DNA of 64,000 nucleotides, taken from the NCBI GenBank assembly GCA_024226515.1, contig JAAELQ010000293.1:1-64000 (forward strand), given 5' to 3'. The notes beneath the pieces were generated by a model. The model was not told the DNA's origin and did not search any database. It worked only from the letters and a program-made list of their open reading frames with translations. Positions 8,317 through 17,876 of the stretch are shown one piece after another. How positions within the stretch are numbered: the first letter of the stretch is position 1; the number at the start of each line of letters is the position of its first letter. The stretch is from a bacterium (lineage in GTDB: Bacteria > Acidobacteriota > Polarisedimenticolia > Polarisedimenticolales > Polarisedimenticolaceae). The translations under genes and the position numbers were made by a program.

Positions 8317-9594
8317 ATGATCAAACCGACGGCTCTCTCCCTCGTGCTCGCCTCGGCGCTGTGTGCTTGCTGCGTTCCCGCGGACAGGGCCGCGACCGAC
8401 CGTGACTGGCCCGGCTGGCGCGGCCCACATCAGGACGGCTCCTCCAGGCCTGACGGGTTCACCTCCGGCAGCGTTCCGCAACTCTCGGCCGAGTGGGAGC
8501 GCGGGCTGGGTTCGGGCTATTCCGGCGTCGCCGTGGTCGGCGAGATCGCCGTGACGACCTTCTCGGACGGCGAGACGGACCATGCCGTCGCGCTGGCGGC
8601 GGACGACGGGTCCGAGCTGTGGCGTTACTCGATCGGCCCGGCGCACCGGCAGGAACACCCGGAGGCCGACGACGGACCGCTGAGCATGCCCCTGGTGCAT
8701 GAGGGCACCGTCTACGGTGTCGGCCCCGCGGGCGATCTCTTCGCGTTGCGCCTGGCCGACGGCCGGGAGCGGTGGCGGCTGCGCATGACGGAGAGCTTCG
8801 ACGCGCCGCCCCCACCTTACGGCTTCGCGACCTCCCCTGCGGTCGCCGACGGGACGTTGATCGTCCAGACCGGGGCGCGTGAAGGCAGGACGACGCTGGG
8901 TCTCGATCCGGCGAGCGGAGAGACCCTGTGGTCTCACGGAGACGACAGCGTCGCGTACCAGTCACCGCTGATCCGTGCGGCCGGGAGTCGTCCGCAGGTC
9001 GCGGTCGTCACCGACCTACACGTCTTCGGGCTCGACCCGGCGACGGGCGAGGAGCTGTGGAGCAACCCGCACGTCGCTCCGGTGCGTGACGGGTACGCGC
9101 AGGTCCTGTTCCACGACGACGACCGGATGATCGGCTACTACCTGACGCACGCGATGGGATACCGGCTGGTCGAAGCGGACGGTCGCACAGGCGTCGAGGA
9201 GACCTGGCGTTCGCTGGAGCTCAAGTCGAACCTCGCCGTGCCGGTCGTAAGCGGCGGACGGGTGTACGGCTTCCAGGGCGGCAGACTGACCGGTCTCGAC
9301 GCCCTGACCGGCGAGAAGCTGTGGCGTGAAGACGAAGACAGCACCCACGCCGAGGGGCGCGGGATCCTGCTGCTGGGAGACCTGCTGGTCGTGTGGGACG
9401 CCGACGGCATCTTGCGCGTTCTCGATCCGTCGGGTGCGACCGCGCACGAGGTGGCCCGCTTCGCCACCGGCCTCGGGAACGGCTACGCCCCTCCCAGCTT
9501 TGCCGGCGGGAGGATCTTCGTGCGCAACGCGACCGGGATCGCGGCGATCCGGATCTCACCCGGCGAGCTTGACAGCAAGGGGGTGACTCCGTGA
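8317..9594 (+). CDS. PQQ-like beta-propeller lipoprotein
   Basis: A 425-residue probable lipoprotein. ATG 8317 gives a hydrophobic leader with a Cys cluster (SALCACC), most plausibly a lipobox. The mature N terminus DWPGWRGPHQDGSS is the classic opening of PQQ_2/BamB-like propeller proteins common in Planctomycetota and Acidobacteriota. Blade signatures repeat: DGSELWRYS, DGRERWRL, SGETLWSH, TGEELWSN and TGEKLWRED. The family includes PQQ-dependent dehydrogenases and non-enzymatic scaffolds such as BamB. Its length and the absence of dehydrogenase Ca/PQQ motifs point to a binding or scaffold role at the membrane. It is 79 bases after the methyltransferase and could be in the same operon. Confidence 0.8.
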   Translation: MIKPTALSLVLASALCACCVPADRAATDRDWPGWRGPHQDGSSRPDGFTSGSVPQLSAEWERGLGSGYSGVAVVGEIAVTTFSDGETDHAVALAADDGSELWRYSIGPAHRQEHPEADDGPLSMPLVHEGTVYGVGPAGDLFALRLADGRERWRLRMTESFDAPPPPYGFATSPAVADGTLIVQTGAREGRTTLGLDPASGETLWSHGDDSVAYQSPLIRAAGSRPQVAVVTDLHVFGLDPATGEELWSNPHVAPVRDGYAQVLFHDDDRMIGYYLTHAMGYRLVEADGRTGVEETWRSLELKSNLAVPVVSGGRVYGFQGGRLTGLDALTGEKLWREDEDSTHAEGRGILLLGDLLVVWDADGILRVLDPSGATAHEVARFATGLGNGYAPPSFAGGRIFVRNATGIAAIRISPGELDSKGVTP

Positions 9595-9662
9595 CACTCG
9601 TCGCAGCGATCGACGGATAGGTCCGGTCCACCGTCGCTCGGCACACGTCCCGCGGAGTATGC

Positions 9663-9667
9663 CGGAG
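9663..9667 (+). promoter_or_regulatory. Shine-Dalgarno favouring GTG start at 9674
   Basis: GGAGG lies six bases before GTG 9674. The ATG at 9659 sits just before the site and cannot use it, so the GTG is the better start. Confidence 0.6.
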
Positions 9668-9673
9668 GGTCAT

Positions 9674-11938
9674 GTGACACGCAGGTGTCCCAGCAGTCAC
9701 GCCGTACGCTGCGCGCTCGATGCGCAACGCGACAGGACCTGGACGCTGCGGAGACGGCTTGCGAGCACCCAGTCCTGCCTGATCGGGTTGTTCCTGATGC
9801 TGCACCCGTCGTTTGCCGCGGTGATCACCGTGGACAACGCGAGCTGTACGCTGGTGGACGCTTTCACGGCCGCCGAGTCCGACTCGGTCGCCGGCGGGTG
9901 TATTGCGGGCGATGGCGTGGACGAGATCCACCTGACCGGTGACGTGACGTTGACGCTGGTGGACAACACCGACCCCGCGCCTGCCGGCAACTGGCCCGCG
10001 GCGCAGAACGGGCTCCCTCATGTCGCCACGGACATCACACTCGAGGGTGGGGGGTTCACGATCGAGCGCGCCCCGGCAGCACCGACGTTCCGGCTCCTCT
10101 CCGTCGCATCGACCGGCAGCCTCACCCTGAACGACGTCACCCTCCGGAACGGCCGGTCGGACTACGGAGGCGCGATTCGATTGGACAGCGGCGGCACATT
10201 GCTCGTCCAGAACAGTGTTCTCGAGAACAACACGGCGACCGTGGCAGGGGGGGCGATCGCGAGTATCGGCCATCTGACGTTGACCAACAGCTCGATAACG
10301 TCGAACACCGCCACATGGGGCACGGCCCTGCTTCTCTACGACGGCTCCGCGACCCTCGAGCACTGCTCTCTCTTTGCGAACTCCGGACAGTACTACGGTG
10401 TCTACTCGCACGGCGCCGACGTCACCCTGACAGACACCGTCGTTCACTCGAACACCGCCGATAACGTCAATGGCGGCGTGTGGGTTGACGGCGCCCCCAA
10501 CCAGTTCTTGATGACGAACAGCACCATCTCGAACAACGCTGGTATCCAACTTCAGTTGGGTTCGGTGCAGGCAACGCTTGCACACTCCACCATTTTCGCG
10601 GATTCCACTCACGCTCTCCGTATGTTCAGCACCACGGCAACCGTCTCCAACAGCGTGATCGCTAACGCAATAGGCTCCAGCGCCTGCGCCGGCGGTGTGC
10701 TGATCGACAACGGACACAATTACTCCACCGACACCAACAACAGCTGTGTCGGTTTCGCCGCCTTGACGGGGTTCGATACCCTGCTGACCGACAACGGGGG
10801 CAACACCCTCACCCATGAGCTGCTGCCGGGCAGTTCGGCCATTGATGTCAGCCAGCAACCGTGTGGAGTCACTGTCGATCAGCGGGGCGTTCCTCGGGAT
10901 GACGGCTTTTGCGATGCCGGAGCGTTCGAACACACGCAATCCGAGCCACGGATTGCCGTCGACGGAATCGCCTGCAACCTCGTCGATGCGATCGCCTCCG
11001 CCGATAGCGATACTCCCGTGGGAGGCTGCACGGCAGGCGAGGGAGCGGATTTCATCGACGTCGCAACCGACACGTTGCTCGTCACCGCACACAACGTCGG
11101 CTACGGGTTTGGCGACAACGGCTTTCCTCTGATCACGACCCACGTTGTCATCGACGGCGGCGGCTTCAAGATCGAACGCGACGCGGGCGCCGAGGCATTC
11201 CGCTTCTTCGAGGTCGGGCCGAGCGGGACGCTGTCGATCAGCAACACGACATTGCGCAACGGCGAGGCCGCGTCGGGGGGTGCGATCCGTTCACTGGGCA
11301 CGTTGCGCCTCACCGATACGACGATCACGGAGAGCACCGCCGCGCTTTATGGTGGGGGTCTCTACTTCCGCAACTCCAACGCAACGCTGGAAGGCGTCAC
11401 GATCTCCGGAAATGAGACCACCTACGGCAGTGGGGGCGGCATCCACTTTGAATCCACGGTCGGCGGCTACGCCGTCTCGCTGACGAACAGCACGATCTCC
11501 GGCAACACCTCGGTCGACGGAGGCGGCATCTTCAGCCGCGGCCCGTCCCCGGTGAGCCTGACGAACTCGACCCTCTCCGGCAACGAAGCCGCCAGGGGCG
11601 GTGGGAACCGCACGGCGCCCTACGGCAGTGTCACGCTCACAGACTCGATCGTCGGCCACACCGGCCTGGGTGGCAACTGCTACTCGATCGGCCCTGGCGG
11701 GATCACGAACAACGGCGACAACTTCGACGACGACGGGACCTGTCCTGGATTCGGAGCGCTGACCGGTCTCGCCCCCGACCTCGAGGACAACGGAGGGCCG
11801 ACGCTGACGCACGGGCTCACGCCAGGAAGCTCCGCGGTCGACGCCGCGGGCAACTGCGGGCTTCCCTTCGATCAGCGGGGGGCGGCACGCGACGACGGCA
11901 GCTGTGACAGCGGAGCCTTCGAACGGGGTCCGAGATGA
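9674..11938 (+). CDS. Secreted CSLREA/choice-of-anchor-Q beta-helix protein, copy 1
   Basis: A 754-residue exported surface protein. After an N-terminal hydrophobic leader (CLIGLFLMLHPSFAA) the protein contains two repeats of the same architecture. Each begins with a CSLREA-like segment (ITVDNASCTLVDAF...GGC, and IAVDGIACNLVDAI...GGC), continues as a right-handed beta-helix with NSTISNN/NSTLSGN coils, and ends with the choice-of-anchor-Q signature (NGG.TLTH.LLPGSSAID...DQRG..RDDG.CD.GAFE). It stops at the second anchor-Q unit and has no TSP3 or C-terminal module. Its TGA overlaps the ATG of the next gene (ATGA), and the two are clear tandem paralogues. A role in adhesion or surface-polysaccharide binding is inferred from the fold only. 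Confidence 0.83.
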   Translation: MTRRCPSSHAVRCALDAQRDRTWTLRRRLASTQSCLIGLFLMLHPSFAAVITVDNASCTLVDAFTAAESDSVAGGCIAGDGVDEIHLTGDVTLTLVDNTDPAPAGNWPAAQNGLPHVATDITLEGGGFTIERAPAAPTFRLLSVASTGSLTLNDVTLRNGRSDYGGAIRLDSGGTLLVQNSVLENNTATVAGGAIASIGHLTLTNSSITSNTATWGTALLLYDGSATLEHCSLFANSGQYYGVYSHGADVTLTDTVVHSNTADNVNGGVWVDGAPNQFLMTNSTISNNAGIQLQLGSVQATLAHSTIFADSTHALRMFSTTATVSNSVIANAIGSSACAGGVLIDNGHNYSTDTNNSCVGFAALTGFDTLLTDNGGNTLTHELLPGSSAIDVSQQPCGVTVDQRGVPRDDGFCDAGAFEHTQSEPRIAVDGIACNLVDAIASADSDTPVGGCTAGEGADFIDVATDTLLVTAHNVGYGFGDNGFPLITTHVVIDGGGFKIERDAGAEAFRFFEVGPSGTLSISNTTLRNGEAASGGAIRSLGTLRLTDTTITESTAALYGGGLYFRNSNATLEGVTISGNETTYGSGGGIHFESTVGGYAVSLTNSTISGNTSVDGGGIFSRGPSPVSLTNSTLSGNEAARGGGNRTAPYGSVTLTDSIVGHTGLGGNCYSIGPGGITNNGDNFDDDGTCPGFGALTGLAPDLEDNGGPTLTHGLTPGSSAVDAAGNCGLPFDQRGAARDDGSCDSGAFERGPR

Positions 11939-14900
11939 CGACCCCGGCCCGCACACGCCGCGCCGGCACACAGATCGGATTGGCGATTGCACTCCTCGTC
12001 TTACACCCGACTCTGGCCGACGTGATCACGGTCGACAACAGCTCTTGCACGTTGGTGGATGCGATCACGGCTGCCGAATCGGATGCACCCGCGGGCGGCT
12101 GTGCCTCCGGCAATGGTCCGGACGAAATTCGCCTTACGGCCGACGTTCTGCTTGCGCTCGTCGACAACGCCGATCCGTCGCCGGTCGCGAGCTGGAATCC
12201 AGCGAACAATGGACTGCCGCGCATCACAACGGACGTTACTGTGACAGGTGGAGGCTTCGCGATCGAACGAGATCCCGGGGCGCCCGGGTTTCGCATCTTC
12301 TCCGTCGCCTCGAGTGGCAGCCTGACGCTCAACGACGTGACACTCAGGAACGGTGCGTCGAATCATGGGGGCGCGCTGCGGAGCGAGTATGGCGTAGTGC
12401 ATGTCGAGGACAGTGTCATCGAGAACAACTCGGCATCGGAGTCGGGCGGAGGCATTGCGAGTCGCGGCACAATTACGTTGATCAACAGTTCGCTCGTGGG
12501 CAACAGTGCGTACTACGCTACCGCCGTCATGATCTACTACGGCAACGCGCAGTTCGATCGCGTGACGGTCACGGCCAACAGTGGCAGTTTCGGCGGTGCC
12601 GTCTATACCTACGCCGCCGACGTCGCGATCACGAATAGCCTGATCTACGACAACATCGTTTCATCGGGTACGGGTGGCGTACGCGGGTGGACGGCCCCGA
12701 GTCAGTTCTCGATTACCAACACGACGATCTCGGGCAACTCCACAGAGCAACTGTATCTGGCCCAGACGAGTGCCACACTCGAGAACACGACTCTGTTCTC
12801 GACTCAGGGCCCTGCAATCGTACTCTCGAGCACGAGTTGTGTTGCAGCCAATACAGTTCTCGCCAACCAGTCGGGTGGATCCGTGTGCTCGGGCAGCCCG
12901 GTGGACAACGGCAACAACCACTCGACGGACGGTAGTTGCGGTCCCGGCATCGGCGCTCTGACCGGATTCGACACGGCACTGGCGGACAACGGGGGAGCAA
13001 CCTTGACTCACGAGTTGCTTCCGGGTAGCTCGGCGATCGACGGCCGGGGGGAGCCGTGCGCCGTCGGTGCCGATCAGCGAGGGTTCGCCCGCGATGACGG
13101 CTTCTGCGACGCCGGTGCGTACGAGCGCCAGCAGAGCGAGCCGGTGCTCCTCGTCGACGGGGTCGGTTGCAGTTTGCTCGATGCGATGATCGCGGCAGGC
13201 ACCGACTCGGCGACAGGCGGCTGTCCCGCGGGCACCGGGGCCGACCTCGTCGTCCTCGAAACGGACACCGTTCTCTACTCGCCACACAACTCGGGGTACG
13301 GGCTCGGCGGCAACGCCTTTCCGGTGGTAACGAGCCACATCGTCGTTCAGGGCGACGGCTTTCACGTGACGCGAGCGAACGGAGCACCCGAGTTTCGGTT
13401 CTTCGAAGTCGGCACCAACGGCACGCTCACGATGGACAACGTCTCGCTCGACAACGGCTCCGCCGTGGCGGGCGGCGCAGTCCGCTCGCTCGGATCCCTC
13501 ACCTTGACGGATTCGACCATCTCGAACAGCACGGCTGCGTTCTACGGTGGTGGCCTCTACGTTCGCGACTCGAGCGCCAGCCTGAGCGGAGTGACGATCT
13601 CGGGCAACAGTACCGACTACGGCAGCGGCGGCGGAATCCACTTCAGGTCGAATGTCGGCAATCACAGCCTCGCGGTGACCAACAGCACGATCTCGGACAA
13701 CTCCTCGGTCGACGGCGGCGGCGTCTTCAGCCGCGGCCCGTCCTCGGTGCGGCTGACGAACACCACGCTCTCGGGCAACAGCGCGACGAGGGGCGGCGCA
13801 ATCCGCACCGCTCCCTACTCGAATGTCGCCCTCCGAAACTCGATCGTCGGCGACAGCCCTCAGGGCGGCAGCTGCTACACGCTCGGTCCGGGCGGGATCA
13901 CGAACGACGGCGGCAACTTCGACGATGACGGCACCTGCCCCGGATTCGGAGCGCTGACCGGGCTCGACCCCGTTCTCGCGGCCAACGGAGGCCCGACGCG
14001 AACGCACAGGCTCTTGCCCGGCAGTTCCGCGATCGACGCCGCGGGCAACTGCGGACTCCCCTTCGACCAGCGAGGCGCGGCGCGCGACGACGGCGGTTGC
14101 GACAGCGGATCGTTCGAGCTGCGCTGCCTCGACGCCGACGGCGACGGCTTCGGCGCCTCGGGCGGCGCGGCGTGCCCGGCGGGCCCTGCGGCCGACTGCG
14201 ACGACTCGCGGGCGCTGGTGTACTCGGGGGCGCCGGAGCTGTGCGACGGGCTGGCCAACGACTGCGACGCCCCGGGGTGGCCCACGCTGAGCGACGACGA
14301 CCGCGACCTGATCGAGAACTTCTGTGACGTGTGCCCCGACCGCTCGGACCCGCGGCAGCTCGACCAGGACGGCGGCGGCATCGGCAACCTGTGCGACAAC
14401 TGCTCCGGCCAGGCCAACCCCGGCCAGACGAACTCCGACACCGACACACACGGAGACGCCTGCGACAACTGCAGCCTCGTCGCCAACCCGACCCAGTCCG
14501 ATGCCGACGGGGACGCGGTGGGCGACGCGTGCGACCCGGATAGCGACAACGACAGCATCCCGGACGAAGACGGCGATCAGGTCGCCGACCCGTGCACCGG
14601 AGGCGCCACGGTCGATTGCGACGACAACTGCCCGACGACCGGTAACCCGAACCAGGCGGACGCCGACTTCGACGGCATCGGCGATGCCTGCGACGCCTGC
14701 GACCTGGTGAACGATCCGGGGCAGGCCGACACCGACCTGGACGGCATGGGCGACTCGTGCGACACGTGCACGGACAGCGACGGTGACGGACTCGGCGACC
14801 CGGGCTTTCCGCTGAACACCTGCCCGCTGGACTCGTGCCCGTACGACGCGCTGGACGACGCCGACGGCGACGGAGTCTGCGCGGATCTCGACAGCTGTCC

Positions 14901-15573
14901 CGACGAAGCCGATCCGGGACAGGGCGACGCCGACGGCGACGGCATCGGAGACGCCTGCGACGTCTGCCCCGACGATCCCGATCCGGGACAGGGCGACCTG
15001 GACGGCGACGGCATCGGCAACGCGTGCGACGCCGACATCGACGGCGACGGCTCGGACAACGCGGTCGAGGCGGACCAGGACAACGACGGTGTGCCGGAGG
15101 ACGACGGCGACGGGATGTTCGACCCGTGTCCCGACCGCGTGCGCGAGCAGTGCGACGACAACTGTCCGACGGATCGCAACCGGCTGCAGAAGGACCTCGA
15201 CGCCGACGGTACGGGCAACGCCTGCGACTTCGACGATGCCGAGGTCGGCGGCGTCGGAGCGGAAGCGGGCTCGTCCGGCGCCTTCGCCTTCGCCGGTGGC
15301 GCCGGCGGCAGCGTGTGGCTCCTGACCTGGCAGCCCGAGAACGGTGCGACGGCCTACAACGTCTATCGCGGACTGGTCGGTCAGCTACCGCAGGACTACG
15401 GCAGTTGCTATCGCTCGGGCCTCAGCGGCACGTCGGTCGCGATCCCCGAGACTCCCCCGCCCGGCGAGACCTACTTCTACCTGATCACCGGCGAGATCCC
15501 GGGTGCAGACGAGACGACGGGCGGCAACGGCCAGGGTCAGACTCGACCCACCGTCGAGCTCTGTCCGGACTGA
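11935..15573 (+). CDS. Giant secreted beta-helix protein with MopE-like, TSP3 and shared C-terminal module, copy 2
   Basis: A 1212-residue exported protein coupled by ATGA to its upstream paralogue. Residues 1-33 form the leader (GLAIALLVLHPTLA). Residues 34-730 repeat the two CSLREA/beta-helix/anchor-Q units of copy 1. Around 735-790 is a MopE-type metal-binding segment (DCDDSRALVYSGAPELCDG, NDCD). Residues 790-1115 are TSP3 calcium repeats (DADGDGVCADLDSCPDEADP and similar). The last 90 residues form the recurrent module (LTWQPENGATAYNVYRG, PPPGETYFYLITGEIPG, ending ELCPD). Calcium-rich TSP3 arrays usually act as rigid stalks, so the helices would be displayed at a distance from the cell. 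The C-terminal 200 residues and their DNA closely resemble the minus-strand gene ending at 19541. Confidence 0.87.
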   Translation: MTTPARTRRAGTQIGLAIALLVLHPTLADVITVDNSSCTLVDAITAAESDAPAGGCASGNGPDEIRLTADVLLALVDNADPSPVASWNPANNGLPRITTDVTVTGGGFAIERDPGAPGFRIFSVASSGSLTLNDVTLRNGASNHGGALRSEYGVVHVEDSVIENNSASESGGGIASRGTITLINSSLVGNSAYYATAVMIYYGNAQFDRVTVTANSGSFGGAVYTYAADVAITNSLIYDNIVSSGTGGVRGWTAPSQFSITNTTISGNSTEQLYLAQTSATLENTTLFSTQGPAIVLSSTSCVAANTVLANQSGGSVCSGSPVDNGNNHSTDGSCGPGIGALTGFDTALADNGGATLTHELLPGSSAIDGRGEPCAVGADQRGFARDDGFCDAGAYERQQSEPVLLVDGVGCSLLDAMIAAGTDSATGGCPAGTGADLVVLETDTVLYSPHNSGYGLGGNAFPVVTSHIVVQGDGFHVTRANGAPEFRFFEVGTNGTLTMDNVSLDNGSAVAGGAVRSLGSLTLTDSTISNSTAAFYGGGLYVRDSSASLSGVTISGNSTDYGSGGGIHFRSNVGNHSLAVTNSTISDNSSVDGGGVFSRGPSSVRLTNTTLSGNSATRGGAIRTAPYSNVALRNSIVGDSPQGGSCYTLGPGGITNDGGNFDDDGTCPGFGALTGLDPVLAANGGPTRTHRLLPGSSAIDAAGNCGLPFDQRGAARDDGGCDSGSFELRCLDADGDGFGASGGAACPAGPAADCDDSRALVYSGAPELCDGLANDCDAPGWPTLSDDDRDLIENFCDVCPDRSDPRQLDQDGGGIGNLCDNCSGQANPGQTNSDTDTHGDACDNCSLVANPTQSDADGDAVGDACDPDSDNDSIPDEDGDQVADPCTGGATVDCDDNCPTTGNPNQADADFDGIGDACDACDLVNDPGQADTDLDGMGDSCDTCTDSDGDGLGDPGFPLNTCPLDSCPYDALDDADGDGVCADLDSCPDEADPGQGDADGDGIGDACDVCPDDPDPGQGDLDGDGIGNACDADIDGDGSDNAVEADQDNDGVPEDDGDGMFDPCPDRVREQCDDNCPTDRNRLQKDLDADGTGNACDFDDAEVGGVGAEAGSSGAFAFAGGAGGSVWLLTWQPENGATAYNVYRGLVGQLPQDYGSCYRSGLSGTSVAIPETPPPGETYFYLITGEIPGADETTGGNGQGQTRPTVELCPD
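14940..15573 (+). repeat. Paralogous TSP3/C-terminal segment, inverted partner of 19541-20180
   Basis: This 3' segment encodes CPDDPDPGQGDLDGDGIGN through the C-terminal module. It matches the minus-strand segment at 19541-20180 nearly residue for residue in the TSP3 part (for example NACDADIDGDG, DGVPEDDGDG, CDFDD.EVGG), and the DNA is clearly related. The two copies are in inverted orientation about 4 kb apart. Confidence 0.75.
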
Positions 15574-15591
15574 GGGCGTCGCCAAGCGCGA

Positions 15592-16605
15592 TCAGCAGGT
15601 CGGAGACTCGGTCACGCCCCCGGGCTCCACACGCACCTCGGTCCGGCCCTCCGTGGTGCCGAGCAAGGCGGCCAGGTTGACACGGTCCGTCGAGTCGGTG
15701 ACGCCGCTCGGCTCGGCCGGGCGCAGAGCGCTGCGACGAACGCAGTCCGCGACCCGCAGCGGAGTGCCGAGATCGGTCCAGCCGCAGGGCGGCACGTTGA
15801 CCACGCCCAGGAACTCCTCCGAGCCCTGCATCAGCTCGCGCGAGAAGTCGCGGTTGTCGAGCGTGGCGTACAGGTCGGTCAGCCCGAGGCCCGACCGTTT
15901 GTCGAGGGCGACGGTCATCAGCGCCAGCAGTTGCGGCAAGCGTCGAGCGTAGAGACGGATCAACGCGGGGGCCGTGGCCACGATCACGAAGCTGTTCCAC
16001 AGGCCGCCCTGGTGCATCAATCGGTCGGCGGTCGCCGCGTCCGGTTTCTCGACGAACGCGTCGACCGTGTGCAGGAAGGCGCCCCCCGGCAGGTTGCGCG
16101 CGGCGCCCGGCACGATCCAGCCGTAGCCCGGCTCGGGGCCGCCGGGCGAGATGCCCACCAGGAGGATGCGCTCCGGGTCGTGCTGCAACGACTCGAAGGC
16201 CGAATCGATGGCATCGGCGAGAACATCTTCCCGCTCGACCCAGTGATCCGACGGTAGCAGCACGACCCGGCCTCGGGGATCACGCCGTTGTACCTCAAGC
16301 AACGGCAGCAAGACACCGGCGGCGGTGCCGCGATTCTCGGGCTGGACGATCACGTTCCGCGGCGGTAGCTGCACCAGGTCGCGAGTCCACCACGTGCGGT
16401 GCTTTTCCGCGACGATGGTGAGGACTTCGGACGGCGTGACGACGCGTTCCGCGCGACCCAACGCCATGTCGAGCAACGACGCTCGTCCGTCCAGAGTGCA
16501 GTACTGCTTCGGTACGGGCTCACCCGACTGCCGGACGAGCGACTGCAGACGACTCCCGTCCCCCGCGCCGAGTACGATGGCCCATCGCCGCGCTTCCGAT
16601 GTCAT
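15592..16605 (-). CDS. Mannose-1-phosphate guanylyltransferase
   Basis: A 337-residue cytoplasmic nucleotidyltransferase that makes GDP-mannose from GTP and mannose-1-phosphate for polysaccharide synthesis. Signature segments appear in order: VLGAGDGSRL (nucleotide loop), PKQYCTL, QPENRGTA, LLPSDHWV (metal-binding Asp), EPGYGWIVPG, FVEKPD and LWNSFVIVA. The usual GGxGTRL loop is altered to GAGDGSRL, as in some family members. ATG 16605 with GGAAGGGG upstream is preferred over the longer frame from 16647. The length fits the single-domain enzyme without the C-terminal isomerase domain. GDP-mannose use is consistent with the sugar-related genes in the window, but no glycosyltransferase is adjacent. 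Confidence 0.85.
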   Translation of the reverse strand: MTSEARRWAIVLGAGDGSRLQSLVRQSGEPVPKQYCTLDGRASLLDMALGRAERVVTPSEVLTIVAEKHRTWWTRDLVQLPPRNVIVQPENRGTAAGVLLPLLEVQRRDPRGRVVLLPSDHWVEREDVLADAIDSAFESLQHDPERILLVGISPGGPEPGYGWIVPGAARNLPGGAFLHTVDAFVEKPDAATADRLMHQGGLWNSFVIVATAPALIRLYARRLPQLLALMTVALDKRSGLGLTDLYATLDNRDFSRELMQGSEEFLGVVNVPPCGWTDLGTPLRVADCVRRSALRPAEPSGVTDSTDRVNLAALLGTTEGRTEVRVEPGGVTESPTC

Positions 16606-16737
16606 CGACGATCCCCTTCCATCGCCGAAATCTGGTGACCGCGACACGCGGAGGAAAGCGCTATTGCGGACTGCTTTGAGCTCTTTTTGAACGATCCGTC
16701 GTGCGGCCTCGTGTCGCTCGGTCCAGTCGCAGCGCGG

Positions 16738-17838
16738 TCACAGCCTGAACACGTAGAACATCCCCTGCAGCGTCCCGACGTAAAGCGTTCCGTCGACGAT
16801 GGCGAATCCGCGCACGGCCCCCGTCACGCTGCGCACCAGGCGCCGCGATCCGTCGACCAGGCCGAAGGCGATCAGCTCGCCCTTGGCGTTGCCGACGATC
16901 ACCTCGCCCTCGATCACCAGCGGACGAAACGAGGTCCACATCTCCTCTGTCGAGCCGGACCAGTGCTCCTTGCCCTGCTCGAGGCCGAGCCGCGCGAAGC
17001 TGGCACCTTCGAACAGCAGCAAGATCGAGTCGTCGAGCAGCGCCGGCGTCCCGTAGGGCAAGGCGACGAGGTCCGTGCGCGACACGATCTCTCCGGAGGC
17101 GGCGTCGAGGCCGAACAGCGCCAGGCCGTGAGTGCCGACGTAGATGCGCGTCCCCTGCCGCACCAGCGCCGTGTTGGCCTCCCCGGACAGCTTGCTTGCC
17201 CAACGTCGCTCACCGGAAGCCGCGTCGACGGCGGTGATCGTCCCTTCGGGCCCGGAGAAGACGATCGTCTTCGCGTCCAGACGCAGGAGCGAGAAGCGCA
17301 GGCCTCGATCGCTCGTCTCGACCGAGGGCTCGACGCTGAAACGCAGCTTGCCGGTCGCCATCTCCAGGCAGAGCAACGCGCCGTCCACGGAGACGCCGTA
17401 CACCGCATCGCCGATACGCACGAGATCCGAGGCGACCCCACCGCGCACCCCGTGCTTCCAGCGCAGCGCGCCGTCATCCAGGTCGAACGCGTAGACGAAC
17501 CCCCGGGCGTCGTCGGTCTCCTCGTGCCCACTGACGTCCGTGACGACGAAGATCGCCGTGTCGGCCACGACCGGGTTGCCGTGGAAGCTTGCGGCCTGCC
17601 CGTCCTGCGACGTGTCGTAGACCCAGTCGATTCCGCCGTCGTCCTTGTCGAACGCGAAGAACGTGCCCGCACAGCTGCCGACGTAGACCCGATCGCCCAC
17701 GACCGTGGGCGTCGTGAACAGTCAGCCGCCGGTGTCGAATTCCCAGAGCGAGATCGGTGGCTCGTCTCCGGCATGGACGGCGGCCGCGACAGCACAGGCG
17801 GCGACCAGGGCGATCAGGCGCGTCGAACGGGAAACCAT
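16738..17838 (-). pseudogene. Secreted PQQ-like beta-propeller gene interrupted by in-frame TGA
   Basis: From ATG 17838 the frame encodes a good signal peptide and the start of a propeller (MVSRSTRLIALVAACAVAA, then SLWEFDTGG, 38 residues). It then meets TGA at 17722-17724 and continues in the same frame for another 325 residues (LFTTPTVVGDRVYVGS onward). Everything after the stop is intact: GSCAGTFFAFDKDDG, DGALRWKHGV, SGERRWASKL and DGTLYVGTLQGMFYVFRL. The TGA falls between a Gly-Gly and the first blade strand, as in related proteins that read through without interruption. A one-base change such as TGG to TGA explains it. Without the leader the remaining frame (GTG 17700) would be cytoplasmic. 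A recent nonsense mutation or base-call error is likelier than recoding. Confidence 0.78.
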
Positions 17839-17876
17839 GCGGCTAGTCTATCTCCTGGTATCTCCTGACGGGCGGA

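Noticed and set aside
9659..9673. ATG 9659 as the start of the first CSLREA protein
   Set aside because: The ribosome site GGAGG lies after this ATG and fits the GTG at 9674 instead.
14330..15240. Regular short repeats in the TSP3 region as a CRISPR-like or minisatellite array
   Set aside because: The periodicity is codon-level repetition of the DxDGDGxGDxCD calcium motif; spacer and repeat lengths vary and the frame is fully open.
17722..17724. TGA as a selenocysteine codon in the propeller gene
   Set aside because: The position is a glycine-rich propeller turn with no redox role, no Cys is expected there in relatives, and I see no SECIS-like hairpin just downstream.
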